From the NCBI GenBank assembly GCA_026120185.1, contig JANUWF010002342.1, positions 7,053,501 through 7,117,500 on the forward strand: a DNA stretch of 64,000 nucleotides. The letters are read 5' to 3'. Below, piece after piece: positions 1 to 10,130 of this stretch (the first letter of the stretch is position 1; every line of letters begins with the position of its first letter). The stretch comes from Voacanga thouarsii. Taxonomy: Eukaryota > Streptophyta > Magnoliopsida > Gentianales > Apocynaceae. The notes below the pieces were generated by a model, which did no database searches, was not told the DNA's origin, and was given only the letters and a program-made list of their open reading frames with translations. Made by a program: the position numbers and the translations under genes.

Positions 1-233
1 ACCGTGAAACTTTCATGTTACAGATAATCTGCATTCCCTTTTAATCATATTCGTACAGATAACATATTATCATGGCTGATTAATACAAATAATTCTCAAA
101 TATAGAACCACAGATAGCATGCTTACGATACCATATCATATTAAAACAGACCAGTTTACAGACAATCTACAAATAATCTGGTCTGATAAGACAACTAAGA
201 CGCATAGATTAAACCTAATTCAGGCAGTCTGTA
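1..233 (-). mobile_element. Copia element leader, outer part (runs off the window)
   Basis: This is non-coding untranslated leader of a Ty1/copia element on the minus strand. It is identified by continuity: removing LTR A (234-4761) and one copy of its CTGTA target duplication joins this segment to 4767-4945, which leads into a primer-binding site and LTR. The gag gene, if it survives, would lie to the left of the window. No open frame of note is seen here. Confidence 0.6.
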
Positions 234-638
234 TGTAACACCCCGCTACCTAGGCCCGCCGGGGCCGGGGATGTCGCCCTGTCCAAAGGACAAGGGGTCT
301 TTATAAACGAGGTCACACAAATAAAATATCAGAATAAAAATAAAAAAAATAATACTTCAACTTAAGATTTATTACAACCCAAGAATAAATCCACGAATTC
401 CCAAAAGGAAACAAATTCATAAATAAAATTATCCACTCTCGTCTCCTCAAAGCAATACATAAAATTAAAAGACACATTCTCTTCCAAGGCAGATAACACT
501 AGCTACTCATCCCCACAGCAGGATCGTCCTAAAATCATGGTAAAAAGGTGATGAGACAGAAATCTCAATAAGTCCGTGTGTGCTTTGGGTGTTCAGTGAA
601 AACAGTTTGTGGATGCAAAGTGTGAAATCTTTATAAGA

Positions 639-980
639 GAAATATTGGCAAGCAATAAATATTAGTCAAAAGCAAGAGTGGTGTTTTCCTCTTTTTGAAA
701 TCATACAAGTGCACAATAAAATCAACCACTCATAAAGGTGGTCATGGGTTACCACACGTTGGGCCCCATAACCGGTCAGAATGCCTAACACTTTGTGCAG
801 ACTGACAAAAGAAATACTGGCAAACAATAAATGATGTTCAAAAATAAGAGTGGCGTTTTGGGCTTATCTAGCCGTACATAATTTATAAGATCAACCACTC
901 GAAAGAAAGGATTATGGGTTACCACACGTTGGGCCCCATAACCGGTCAGAATACCTAACACTTTGTGCAGACTGACAAAA
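639..980. repeat. Tandem duplication of ~170 bp inside LTR A
   Basis: Two head-to-tail units, 639-810 and 811-980, each run from GAAATA(T/C)TGGCAA to CAGACTGACAAAA. Each holds the motif GGTTACCACACGTTGGGCCC. The other LTRs of the family carry one unit, so the duplication is specific to this copy. Confidence 0.85.
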
Positions 981-2021
981 GTAGGTGATCGGCCTACCGG
1001 GCAAGATACTCCTCCTTCTCTATACCCAAACAACAACCGGGTGTCCATTCTGGCAAAACACAGCCACTTGACTGAAATAAAACAAACTGCTAGCTCGGAC
1101 CGGCCTGACTAAGTAGTACTGACGTTTCTCTAAGTTGAGCTTATCTTCTGGAGGTGGCCTCATGCCAGAAGACTCACTCTTGCTCTTCAAAACTAGTACT
1201 ACTAGCCTACCTCTGTTGAGTACTCAACGTAACATATCCCACTTGGGGAGAAAATGAACAAAACACAGTTCCACTTGAAAATGGCAATTAAGGTTTTCCA
1301 AAGTCTGGAGGAAAACTGGTTTTAGAAAGAGTTTTAGGTTTTGAGTAAAACCGCCCCTTGATTTGTAAATAATTTATTTGTCTGAAATGAGAATAGAAAT
1401 AATCCTCAATTGCCTTTACAGAAATGAGTGACCCTGCACTCTACATTTGGCTTGCCACAAAAAAAAAAAATCATTTTTCATCAAACAGGTTTTATGCAGG
1501 AGCTTACCTGATCCTTGCCCACAACAAAGGTCTCCAACAGCTGACCTAACCCCGCATAGGGTAAATACAAACCACAATTAAACTCAAGCCAAAGACTCAC
1601 TTTCTCAAATAAAACCAACTCAACTTACTACAATTATATCCCTAGTGTCCCAAGCTTTAAGGCTCAATAATAAATAAAAAGGTTTATAAAATAATTCTAG
1701 TTTGATATTAAAATAACTAGAGTTTGGGAAATAGGTACAAAAAGTTGAAGGTTTAAATCTTGGTAAAAATAAATTATGGTTTATTTGAAAAATGGTCCAA
1801 GGTAGTATTAGGTAAAATAATGATTTATTAATAATTTAGTTGTTAGAAAATAATTGATAGCTAAAATTTGTTGAAAATAAATTTAATGAGTCTTGCTTGA
1901 AAAATAATAAGCAAATCCTTAATGGGTTTTGATTAAAAGATAATAATTAAATTTTTAGTAATAAATATTTTATTAATTATAATTATTTCCATAAAAGGCT
2001 TTAATTGATTTTATCATTTTA

Positions 2022-2026
<5 letters not shown>

Positions 2027-2057
<31 letters not shown>
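2027..2057. repeat. (TA)n microsatellite in LTR A
   Basis: About 15 uninterrupted TA units. Confidence 0.95.
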
Positions 2058-2060
<3 letters not shown>

Positions 2061-2751
2061 GCAAAAACTATTATTTATTTGACTAGAATATCATTATTTT
2101 ATATAAAAGACCAAATCCACATTTTCCCATGGTTTTCAAAATTTTACTAGAAAAATCATATTATTAAATATTTTATTAATGAAATAAAATTTAGCTTAGG
2201 GACAACTAGATCATGAACATATTTCTATGGCTAACCACAAACATGAACATATACAACCCTTCAATTCATCAAATCATCCAAATCATGCATACAAGCATAG
2301 ATCTCAATTTATCAAAATATGATCTAACCCTTACTAGCATAAATATGATCATGGCTTCTATAATCCAACATGAATATAAATCCTATTCACCAAAGGTGAC
2401 ATAATCTTTAGCATACTTCATCACAAATACTACCTATGACATGCATCAACCTCAAATCATCACATAATCATCCAAGATAATCTTTCCATGCATAAATCCC
2501 ATACATATATTCATGCTTCAATCTCAACAATATATATATATATATACTTAAATCCTATCGCCATCCACCTACTATCGTCATCATCCTAGAGACATGAATC
2601 TAGAGTTTAAAGAGAGGATTGAAGGTACTTACTTGGTTGATGAATGACTTGAAGGAGTTTAGAGAAGATCTCAATTCCTAGATGTCTAACTTTGTCCATG
2701 GGAGATGGCGAAAGCATGTTCATGGGAGAAAAAGTCATTCGGCCAAGAGAG

Positions 2752-2753
<2 letters not shown>

Positions 2754-2820
<67 letters not shown>
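2754..2820. repeat. (GA)n microsatellite in LTR A
   Basis: More than 30 GA units. It occupies the same LTR position as the CT runs of LTRs B, C and E once orientation is considered, and is the longest of the set. It gives rise to a spurious Ser-Leu repeat reading frame on the minus strand. Confidence 0.95.
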
Positions 2821-2825
<5 letters not shown>

Positions 2826-4453
2826 AATCATTAGTATGTTTATTCGCATAGGTTCTCATTAGAGATCAAAGTTAGAGAAGATGAAGTTGCTAGAATAAGT
2901 TTACCTTGATGGTGTTCTTGACCTTAACGGAAATTTCTGGTTTTGATCCGAAGTAGCAAGATGTTTGGAGGAGTTTGATGTTAATAATGGTGTTGATGGA
3001 TTCACAGCAATGTGTAGATCAAATCTGGAAGTTTTTGAGTGGATTTGAGATGGTTTGGAGGGGTATTAGGTGTAGAGAAGAAGTAGGTGTTCTTGGTGTA
3101 GTGTGTGTTCTTGATGGCTGAAGAAAAATCGAGATGAATGGTTGTTGTGGCTGCCGAATTTTCTGTGGAATGAAGGCTGCCGAAATTCTGTAGGGTTTAG
3201 GAGGATGTTTCTCTGATTTGGAAGGGAAAAAGAAAGGTTAGTTGTTACAATCTTTGAAGAATATTTTTAGGAAGTGAATTTGGAAACTAAATATTCCAAG
3301 AATATCTTGATTGTTGGACAGCTTTTGGAAATCTGACATGGCTGATTGTTTGAGCAGAATTTCGTGGGATTAATGCTGACTTATGGAGGCTTATGGTGGC
3401 CGAAAGTAGGGTGTACAATGATGAAGAAGAAGTATGGTCCATTGAGCAAAATATTATGGAAGGTTACTAAATAAGATGGCTGAAATTTTGGAAACCAATC
3501 AAGCTAAATTGCAGGGATTTGTTTGAGAGATTTTTGGACAGCCATTAATGGAATTTCGTGCAGAAGTTCAAGGGGATCAATGGAGCTCTGTTGATGGAGG
3601 TTTAAGGAAGGTTTTTACAGATTAAGGTTGGTGTTTTGGCTGGAAGAGAAAGAGGAAACAAGCTGGACAAATTTCTGCCCAGAATTTTCGCTGCACAGTG
3701 ATTTTTCTGGCAGATTTTCGTCTGCTGTTCAAAGCCATTTTGCAGCGAGATTTGAAGGAGATTTCAGGGGTATTCAAGGCTGGTTTCTAGCCTTCTTTAT
3801 GGAGGAAAAACATGGCTAAGGTTCTGCACAAAATCTGGGAGAAAACAGCTTGGTTTGGAGCTCTCAAAGCTGATTTTCGTACAGGAATTTTTCCTGTTTT
3901 GCTCCAACTTGTCCAGTCCGAAATTGGACAAAAACTTTCAGGTTTCAAACTGATCCTAAAGACCATTTTTCTGGTAGCATTTTGGAGGGAATTTTAGCTA
4001 AAAATTTCGACCTTTTGAAGGTACAACAAGCTGGAAAATTCCAGCTCATTCTATGAAGAAAGATGAACTAAGCTAGAGGAAAATTTCAGCAAGCTTACTA
4101 GGGGGATTTTTCCTCTTGAAATTCCTCACAACTCTTCCATATTTTTCAGACCATAAGGAGTCTTTTACCAAGACATTTCGATCCTAAAAGACCTCAGTAC
4201 TTTACTGAATTTTCTGGAAAGAAAAAGGCTAGAACATCTTGATCAAACCAATGAGTAGAAACTAAGGAAAACTAAAGATCAAGGAAGAATGATTTTCCCT
4301 ATAAGAATTTCGAGAAGAGTAAAAGGAGTGGAATGAGGTTTCTTCCATCATGTCTCTCCTAGAACATCATCACCACATTAATCTAGGCCCTTAAGGCCGA
4401 AACCATCCTTTCCCAAGCAAAATAAAATTTACTCAAGCTAAAGCTTCTATGAT

Positions 4454-4516
4454 GGACTTTGAACCCAAGACCTCAAGAATTAATTCCAAAGCTCTAACCA
4501 CTATACTACAACAACT
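4454..4516 (-). other. tRNA-like module in LTR A
   Basis: Read on the minus strand, an A-box-like TAGTATAGTGG (complement of 4498-4508) is followed about 43 nt later by a B-box-like GGTTCAAAGTCC (complement of 4454-4465). The order and spacing are those of a tRNA gene. The A box has the same form as in plant tRNA-Asp genes. No convincing acceptor stem is seen, so it is not called as a working tRNA. Confidence 0.5.
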
Positions 4517-4766
4517 CTTGTTGCTATTTCTACTAGAAAAATTATTTCCTATTCAATCCACAAGCTATCTCCTTATTTTCACCTCGGGCAAAAATTACCA
4601 TTTTGCCCTTCTCACTCAATAATCATAATCAAGCCCTCTAGACTATAAAACACAAATTCACTGCACATAAAATCATATAAAAATATATTTAAATGTGCAA
4701 TAAAATATGATATGCATCCCAATCCCCTTACTCTAAGGTTGGTTTTGGCTGGGGTTTCACACTGTA

Positions 4767-4840
4767 TGCTAAGTATTCTAAAATCATAATCATGTGAACA
4801 TGTTGATATACACCGTTTAAATTCACACACACACACACAC

Positions 4841-4885
<45 letters not shown>

Positions 4886-4945
4886 CATACATATATTTAA
4901 CAATACGATTAACACAAATGACTCAACCTAATCGTTTAGCAAGTT
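4767..4945 (-). mobile_element. Copia element leader, inner part
   Basis: This is the continuation of the untranslated leader from 1-233, resuming after LTR A and its target duplication, and lying directly downstream of the primer-binding site on the minus strand. It includes a CA microsatellite (4824-4880). No coding signal is seen. Confidence 0.65.
4824..4880. repeat. (CA)n microsatellite
   Basis: CA run with one AA interruption near 4841, in the copia leader. It creates a false Cys-Val repeat frame on the minus strand. Confidence 0.95.
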
Positions 4946-4957
4946 GCTCTGATACCA
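4946..4957 (-). other. Primer-binding site (initiator Met tRNA) of copia element
   Basis: The minus strand reads TGGTATCAGAGC, the standard copia primer-binding site complementary to the 3' end of initiator methionine tRNA. It lies four bases inside the LTR end, which fixes the element's orientation and the LTR's inner edge. Confidence 0.9.
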
Positions 4958-4961
4958 CTAT

Positions 4962-6484
4962 TGATATTCGTGGACTCCTAAACATGAAAAACATCCACGA
5001 TTCCCTTCCGAGGATCCAAATAAACGATTAAGAAGATCTAAGGCTTACAGAATTACCTTTTGTTTGGTGTAATCAAGATCCTTCGATTCTGATTATGCTG
5101 TTGTACATGCAATCCGAATGATCACCAAACGCTGTAGTGTGCGAACGTCCTCTATCGCATACACACGATGAACTGACTCGTTACCCCGAGAGTGCTAGCG
5201 TCTAGGGTTTGAGAGGGTTTTTTTTTTCCCGGTGAATGGAGGTACGAATATTTTCAACAGAATAGAGCTCAAGAGAAGACGGCTAGGATTTTCTTAAAAA
5301 AAATCCCCGAACCTCTTAGAGACCAATTCTGATAATATCTTATCATATTTTAATTTAAATTCAAATTAAATTAACACTAATATGATAAGATTCCGCTATT
5401 ATCTCGGTAATTTAACTAATTAATTTACCGAGTTTGATTCTTATAATCTGGACATTATCCAGATACATCGAATGCGGACATATTTCCAAATTCATTGTAT
5501 CTGATAAATTTTCTAAGTTCGATTAACTTAGACATATTTCCAGATTCATCGAATCTGGTTACCAGAAAAATAACCAAACAAGTTCGCTTATTGTGTGATC
5601 CTATAGGTTCATTTAACACTGGCAGTGTGCCTAAATCATATTTAAATGGCCCACAAGTTATAAGCGTCTTCTAGCAAAAAATTATAACTATCCAAGTTAA
5701 ATGAAGATCAGTGATCTCTTTGAACCAAACCACAATTTTATATTTAGTCCTTTTGTCACACGATATCCAGATTAAGTATAAGGCACGGAACATGTCATCC
5801 TTATTAAGCTTAATCAATTATTTCTTGATTTCATAGTAGTCTGTTCAAATAAATGATATCAATATCTTAGATTGATATATTTGAGCACGACCATGCATTT
5901 TAACAGTCTAACTTATCAATCAGGGCCCATGGATATCTATCCCATAATTGAGAGGGACAAATTCATTCACTATCAATCATATTCTTCTTATTGATTTATT
6001 CTATATCCAACAGTAGTCTAATTTATTATCTGGTTAAAGACAACTTTAGACAACGTCAAAATATAGAACTTATCAAGTAGGAAAATATGATGAATTTATG
6101 TCGAAGGACTTTTAATATTATTATGGCTAGAAAATACTTATGACATATTTCATGAAGTACTCTCATCGTGGGTCATGTCTAATATAATGTTCTCTAACAT
6201 TTATTTATGTTTTGACTTGATATCACAAATATCCATGACCAGTAAAACATAGCTATCAAGTCACAAACATACTAATCCTAATTTATTATTGTTTCAATAA
6301 TAATAATCGATCAGGGACAGTTTTAGAATAGTCATTGTACTCATTGCTGGATTTTACTATTAAGTCATGTACTTGATGACCACTAAACATAATGCACTAT
6401 TCATGAAAAGAAAAACCTCATAATATTATATAAAATATAACGATAATAATAAGTACAAATTGACTCTAGGGCATATCCCTAACA
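4962..6484 (-). mobile_element. Copia 5' LTR
   Basis: On the minus strand it opens TGTTAGGGATATGCCCTAG at 6484 and ends in ...ATATCA at 4962, just outside the primer-binding site. It is about 1.5 kb. It was inserted into unit U: the sequence right of it, TAACATTGCTAATC, matches the undisturbed copies near 49247 and 61028. The expected 5-bp target duplication TAACA would recur beyond the element's other end, outside the window. Its opening resembles that of the copia LTRs at 14204 and 19248, but the bodies differ. Confidence 0.88.
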
Positions 6485-6989
6485 TAACATTGCTAATCTA
6501 AACCCCCATTCACAAAAAAAAAAAAAAAAAAGTCAAAGCAATCGCATCAAATAAGGAGACCAACTTTTGGTGGTGCGAAATAGAATAGTGGCTACACATG
6601 GTAATAGAAAAAAAAAGGAAAAATGACAAAATTATTATTTTCAAGTTTCCAAACTTCCTTTATTCATCTACTTATGAAATAGTATGAATTATGATGAAGG
6701 ATGATATTTGGTAATAATTGCACAGAAGAAAATATTTAGAAATAATTGCACATAACCATACTTTAGCTTCATGCACCAAAAGAATTGTAAAAAAAAAAAA
6801 AAACATTAAAACAATGCTACTTTATATGCACACGTAGCATTTGACAATCTTGAGCTCTCAATTTGTTTCAATTCAGCGGAAGTTTCTTAGAAAGAAGATG
6901 AAAAGTGAGAGAAAGTTTCACTGGAACAGTTATCTCTATCAAAGTCTTTCTTTGTTGTGCTTATGAAACATGACAAACTAATCCAAACA

Positions 6990-7039
6990 CTTCAATCCCT
7001 CATCCCTTTCAGTTTTTCCACTGCCTCATCCTCATTTTT
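6990..7039 (-). pseudogene. IBR1/SDRA-like dehydrogenase, exon 2 remnant (unit U copy 1)
   Basis: After a good splice acceptor (TTTGCAG, complement of 7046-7040) the minus strand reads KNEDEAVEKLKGMRD. This fits the segment following the cofactor-binding motif in plant short-chain dehydrogenases of the IBR1/SDRA type, peroxisomal enzymes linked to indole-3-butyric acid conversion. Homology ends after about 15 codons and a stop follows. The matching first exon lies upstream at 7319-7449. Non-functional. Confidence 0.6.
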
Positions 7040-7318
7040 CTGCAAACCAACCAAGCAAAAAACAAAGAATTTAACCCATTAAAATAACCATGGTACATCA
7101 ACCCAAAATGAAGAAAAATTCAATCTCGAAGAAATCAAGATCTACAAATATCAAAATTTTTAAAATATATAATTCAAACAAAGATCAACCAATAAAATTG
7201 AACTATTACACAAAAATAATCAAAATTTAACTCAAAATAGATATTTTTTTTTTATTGAATGAAATGAATTGGATAATATGTTCTTGGAATTAAAGAGAGA
7301 AATTAAAGCAAGTCCAAC

Positions 7319-7449
7319 CTGTTTCCAAGAAGAAATGATGACAGAAGCACCTTCCAAACCAAGGCGCTCAGTGGTGATGAAGCCAATTCCTTGAGTTGAA
7401 GTTTAACAATACCTAATTTCCATTGAAATCTTTTACCTTTCTTCTCCAT
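7319..7449 (-). pseudogene. IBR1/SDRA-like short-chain dehydrogenase, exon 1 remnant
   Basis: A minus-strand start codon (7449-7447) opens MEKKGKRFQ. The next stretch matches the Rossmann-fold opening of short-chain dehydrogenases only after a shift of frame: the cofactor-loop region TQGIGF and then ERLGLEGASVIISSWKQ appear in the second frame. This shows a small indel near the start of the cofactor loop (family pattern: TGxxxGIG). The exon ends at a plausible donor (AACAG/GTTGG at 7319/7318). IBR1/SDRA enzymes are NAD(P)-dependent oxidoreductases of about 250 residues acting in peroxisomes on auxin precursors; here only about 44 codons survive, frameshifted. Exon 2 is at 6990-7039. Assignment is by remembered family resemblance, not a search. 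Confidence 0.65.
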
Positions 7450-7559
7450 GATTAAAACAAAACAGGGAATAAAAAATTGGAGGCTAAGATCAAGTCCAGC
7501 GGAAATCCCTAATGGAAACAAACATTATGACTACAACCATGAATGAACACACAATTCTC

Positions 7560-7975
7560 AAACCAATTAAAACAAAGAAAACAGTCACTACCTTTAATCC
7601 AAGATAATCAAGAAATGCCATTGGATCCTTCAGATACTCAACATCTGGTATGAAAAACCACGCAACTTTCTATTATATCATAAAGCAGCAAGATGGATCT
7701 AGTGAGTCATCATTTTCATCCTCCTCCTCCTCATTTTCTTCCTCTGAAGGAGTATGTTAATTTACCTTCAATTGCGTCTAGGAATTTGTAGCCTCATCAA
7801 CCAAGTCTTTTTCGAGATCAACCTTCTCCCACTCACTTTCTTTAGTCTCAAGCCCATTTTTGTAAGAAGGCCTATTCATAACATGTTTTTGAAGTGATTA
7901 CTCCCCATTTCTTGATTGCCTGCTCCTTGTCAAGCTCATAGCAAGTGACTTTTTGAAGTTAGGTGTTGAGCATGA
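7560..7975 (-). pseudogene. Unidentified acidic protein segment (unit U copy 1)
   Basis: The minus strand holds a long frame broken by a few stops, including MNRPSYKNGLETKESEWEKV and a strongly acidic run (SEEENEEEEDENDD). A further frame, FIPDVEYLKDPMAFLDYLG, lies just downstream. The same frame is recognisable in copies 2 and 3. One stop of copy 1 (after ATNS) is a Trp codon in copy 3, so it arose in copy 1. I do not recognise the protein family. The coding-like character and conservation between copies suggest exons of a host gene, now dead. Confidence 0.45.
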
Positions 7976-8673
7976 GCCTTGGAACTTCTATACTCCTCCA
8001 AAAATACCACAACTATAAAGGATTGTAGTTTCATTCAGCTTTTTTCTCTCCTCAGTAAGTGCTAACTATCGAGCTAGAAATAGAGCTTCCATCACCCAAT
8101 GAACTCCAGCAACGAAAAATGAGATAGAATGTGCAACAACTTTTTCCACAATAGAAAAGTGGATAACATAGATTAAGTAAAACTTAGAAGAGAAACCTTC
8201 TAATGAATGCAACGTAAAAAGAATTGCTACTCTTCTCACTACAAAAATGCTCCCAGACTGGCATTCCAGCCATGATCATGTACACACCACGGGACCTCAA
8301 CTAACAGAGTGATCCAATTTTAATTAAAAATGCACATATGAGAATAATTACAAAGCTCATAATAAGGTCCCTGGATGGACAATTCATTTTAAATTGTAAG
8401 GAATATCATTTTTCTCTTATTATAGCATAAAAGGAAGCATAGACTTATTTTCTTGCCAAAGTTGTCACAACATAAAAGTAAATCCGATTTCCTTCAAAAT
8501 TATAACACAACTTTGAATATAATTTACACTTGTTTAGTTACATAGAAAAAAAAATCCCTATTTTGGTTCAAAATGATGATCGAAATGTATTTTACAGCAG
8601 AAGTTCCTGCGGAAAAGGACAACTAGAGACATGCTACAATAGTAGAACATTCCATGGCAATGCTAAGCAGAGA

Positions 8674-8896
8674 TTCAAGCTTTTAGATTTTGGAAGTATG
8701 GTTTGTACCTCTATGCCAGTCCAAACATTCCTAGTGTGCCTCCTATGTGAAGCATTACCACTTTTTCATCCTCTCCTTGTTCCTGGCTGAGCTATGTACC
8801 TAGCTCCCAAGTAGCCAGAGTATACATAGGGTCGACTAAGATTCCAGGGCAATCTTTTGGCATTCTTCAACTACCCCTTTCAATACATTCCCAAAT
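8674..8896 (-). pseudogene. D-cysteine desulfhydrase 2-like last exon, copy 1
   Basis: After a splice acceptor (CCTAG, complement of 8901-8897) the minus strand reads FGNVLKG.VEECQKIA, then [18 protein letters not shown], then [16 protein letters not shown] and RYKPYFQN before a stop. The GGTLGMFGL segment fits the C-terminal glycine-rich region of plant D-cysteine desulfhydrase 2-type enzymes, PLP-dependent proteins of the ACC-deaminase fold that release sulfide from D-cysteine. Two lesions are visible: about 10 bp is missing after KIA compared with copies 2 and 3, giving a frameshift, and a TAG replaces the Gln codon before RYKP. No N-terminal exons were found nearby. Confidence 0.72.
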
Positions 8897-9895
8897 CTAG
8901 GACAAGATGAGACACATAAGCAATAAAATGGCAAGTCAAAGATACAATTTTCTAAGACATAGCAGGATGTGAGCAAAATAATCTTGTGAAATTAAGAGAT
9001 GTGAGATTAAGGAAAACTGTGGAAGGTATATAATAAGGTCTCTGATAAGCAAAAGTAAAAGTTTTCTGGAAAGCTTTTATGTTAAAAACAATCAAAAAGA
9101 TAGTTTTTGAAGGAATACAAATATTGAATTTTGGAGGAAGATGCACCCTCAACCTAAATTTAGCAGAGAAGAACATAGGTAATAAGTTAAAATAGCAAGA
9201 AAAATATTAAGTAAAATGAGAAAGTTAGTAAATGATAACAATAGAATAAACTGAGTAAATGCTAATAACAGAATATCTCATGGGCCATAAAACAAATTCC
9301 TGTGAAGAACAGGGTTGCAGATGGAGCTTACAGTTCTAAAATCGACTATTTTTTTATGTTATCCTCGTATGATGTCTAACTACGAAGTCCAGGTGTCCGA
9401 CGAGTACACCAAAAGACAAATACATTCTAATAATCACATCTAAAGAAGGTGAGTGACATTATAACAGCACACATATAAGACTAATTGGTATATCTTAGAA
9501 ATAAAAAAAGTTGATTATCCATGTGACTTAATAACCCCAACGGAACAGATTAACATTAAATAAATTGACTTTTCTTCTCTTTTTTACTTTTAGGAGGGAG
9601 GAGGATATCCTCATTTTAGTAACTAAGTTCAAATCCCCAAACCATGCAAACTGTCGAATCAATAATTACGAAAATTTATGCTTCTGCCATCTAATAAATC
9701 AAGCCCAAGCCTACAAATCAAACCAAGATAGAATAATAAGAAGAAAGAACACTACAAATTAATGAAAGGAATGTCTCATCTCCTCTTAGCATTACATATA
9801 TAAATCTATAGAGCATGTTCTCATGGTCAGCACTCCTAACCGCCTAGAGAAATCCACAGCTAAGACCTAACTCGATTGCAAACAACCAGAATTAC

Positions 9896-10054
9896 CTTTT
9901 TCGGTACCAGAAACACCCTTAGACGCCTTCAATGGCCCTCTCAACCATTACCAGGCTCACTATAGCCCTTAATTGACACCTCTAAAGCAGTCATTTCCTT
10001 AGCCTTCTTCAACACATCTCTTACCTCAAACTCCTCAACAACAAAACAGAACAA
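9896..10054 (-). pseudogene. Unidentified exon, copy 1 (acceptor and donor present)
   Basis: Between an acceptor (TTTTTTACAG ending at 10055) and a donor (AAAAAG/GTAATT at 9896/9895), the minus strand reads EEFEVRDVLKKAKEMTALEV and SIKGYSEPGNG, then a stop. In another frame it continues LRGPLKASKGVSGTEK up to the donor, so one frameshift separates the halves. The same structure and the same break occur in copies 2 and 3. The intact splice sites suggest a real ancestral exon. I do not recognise the protein. Confidence 0.5.
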
Positions 10055-10130
10055 CTGTAAAAAATAACCCAAAATAATTTCAACCTAAACTATCTAATCC
10101 ATCTCTATCACCTTCCAAAAAGTTCTTGAA

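Larger units (their letters stand above)
234..4761 (-). mobile_element. LTR A: solo LTR of the ~4.3 kb chromovirus-type family
   Basis: On the plus strand it opens TGTAACACCCC and closes GGGGTTTCACA, so read on the minus strand it is a TG...CA long terminal repeat. It is flanked by identical 5-bp duplications CTGTA (229-233 and 4762-4766), which shows a complete insertion reduced to one LTR by recombination. At 4528 bp it is about 200 bp longer than its relatives, explained by a 170-bp tandem duplication (639-980) and a long GA microsatellite (2754-2820). It lies in the leader of the copia element that fills the left edge of the window. The reading frames inside it, such as 785-1048 and 2607-2849 on the minus strand, are parts of the LTR and not host genes. 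The family assignment rests on LTR C, which directly follows a chromovirus integrase and polypurine tract. Confidence 0.93.
6485..10130. repeat. Gene-fragment unit U, copy 1 (left end cut by copia insertion)
   Basis: Copy 1 of a block also present at 48285-56566 (split) and 60077-64000. The copies match almost throughout, apart from private deletions and microsatellites. On the minus strand the block carries remnants of several spliced plant genes, annotated separately. It lacks the left part seen in copies 2 and 3 because the copia LTR ends here. I see no terminal repeats around the block, so segmental duplication or capture of host DNA are both possible. Confidence 0.85.

Noticed and set aside
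2607..2849. Ser-Leu repeat protein frame on the minus strand
   Set aside because: The repeat part is the translation of the GA microsatellite. Only the non-repeat end is conserved between LTRs, and that is reported as a finding.
4612..4881. Cys-Val repeat frame on the minus strand
   Set aside because: Translation of the CA microsatellite in the copia leader and the LTR A edge.
9565..9762. Frame conserved at 56034-56231 (unit U)
   Set aside because: Conserved only because unit U is duplicated. No start context, splice sites or known motif, and it runs opposite to the recognised gene fragments.
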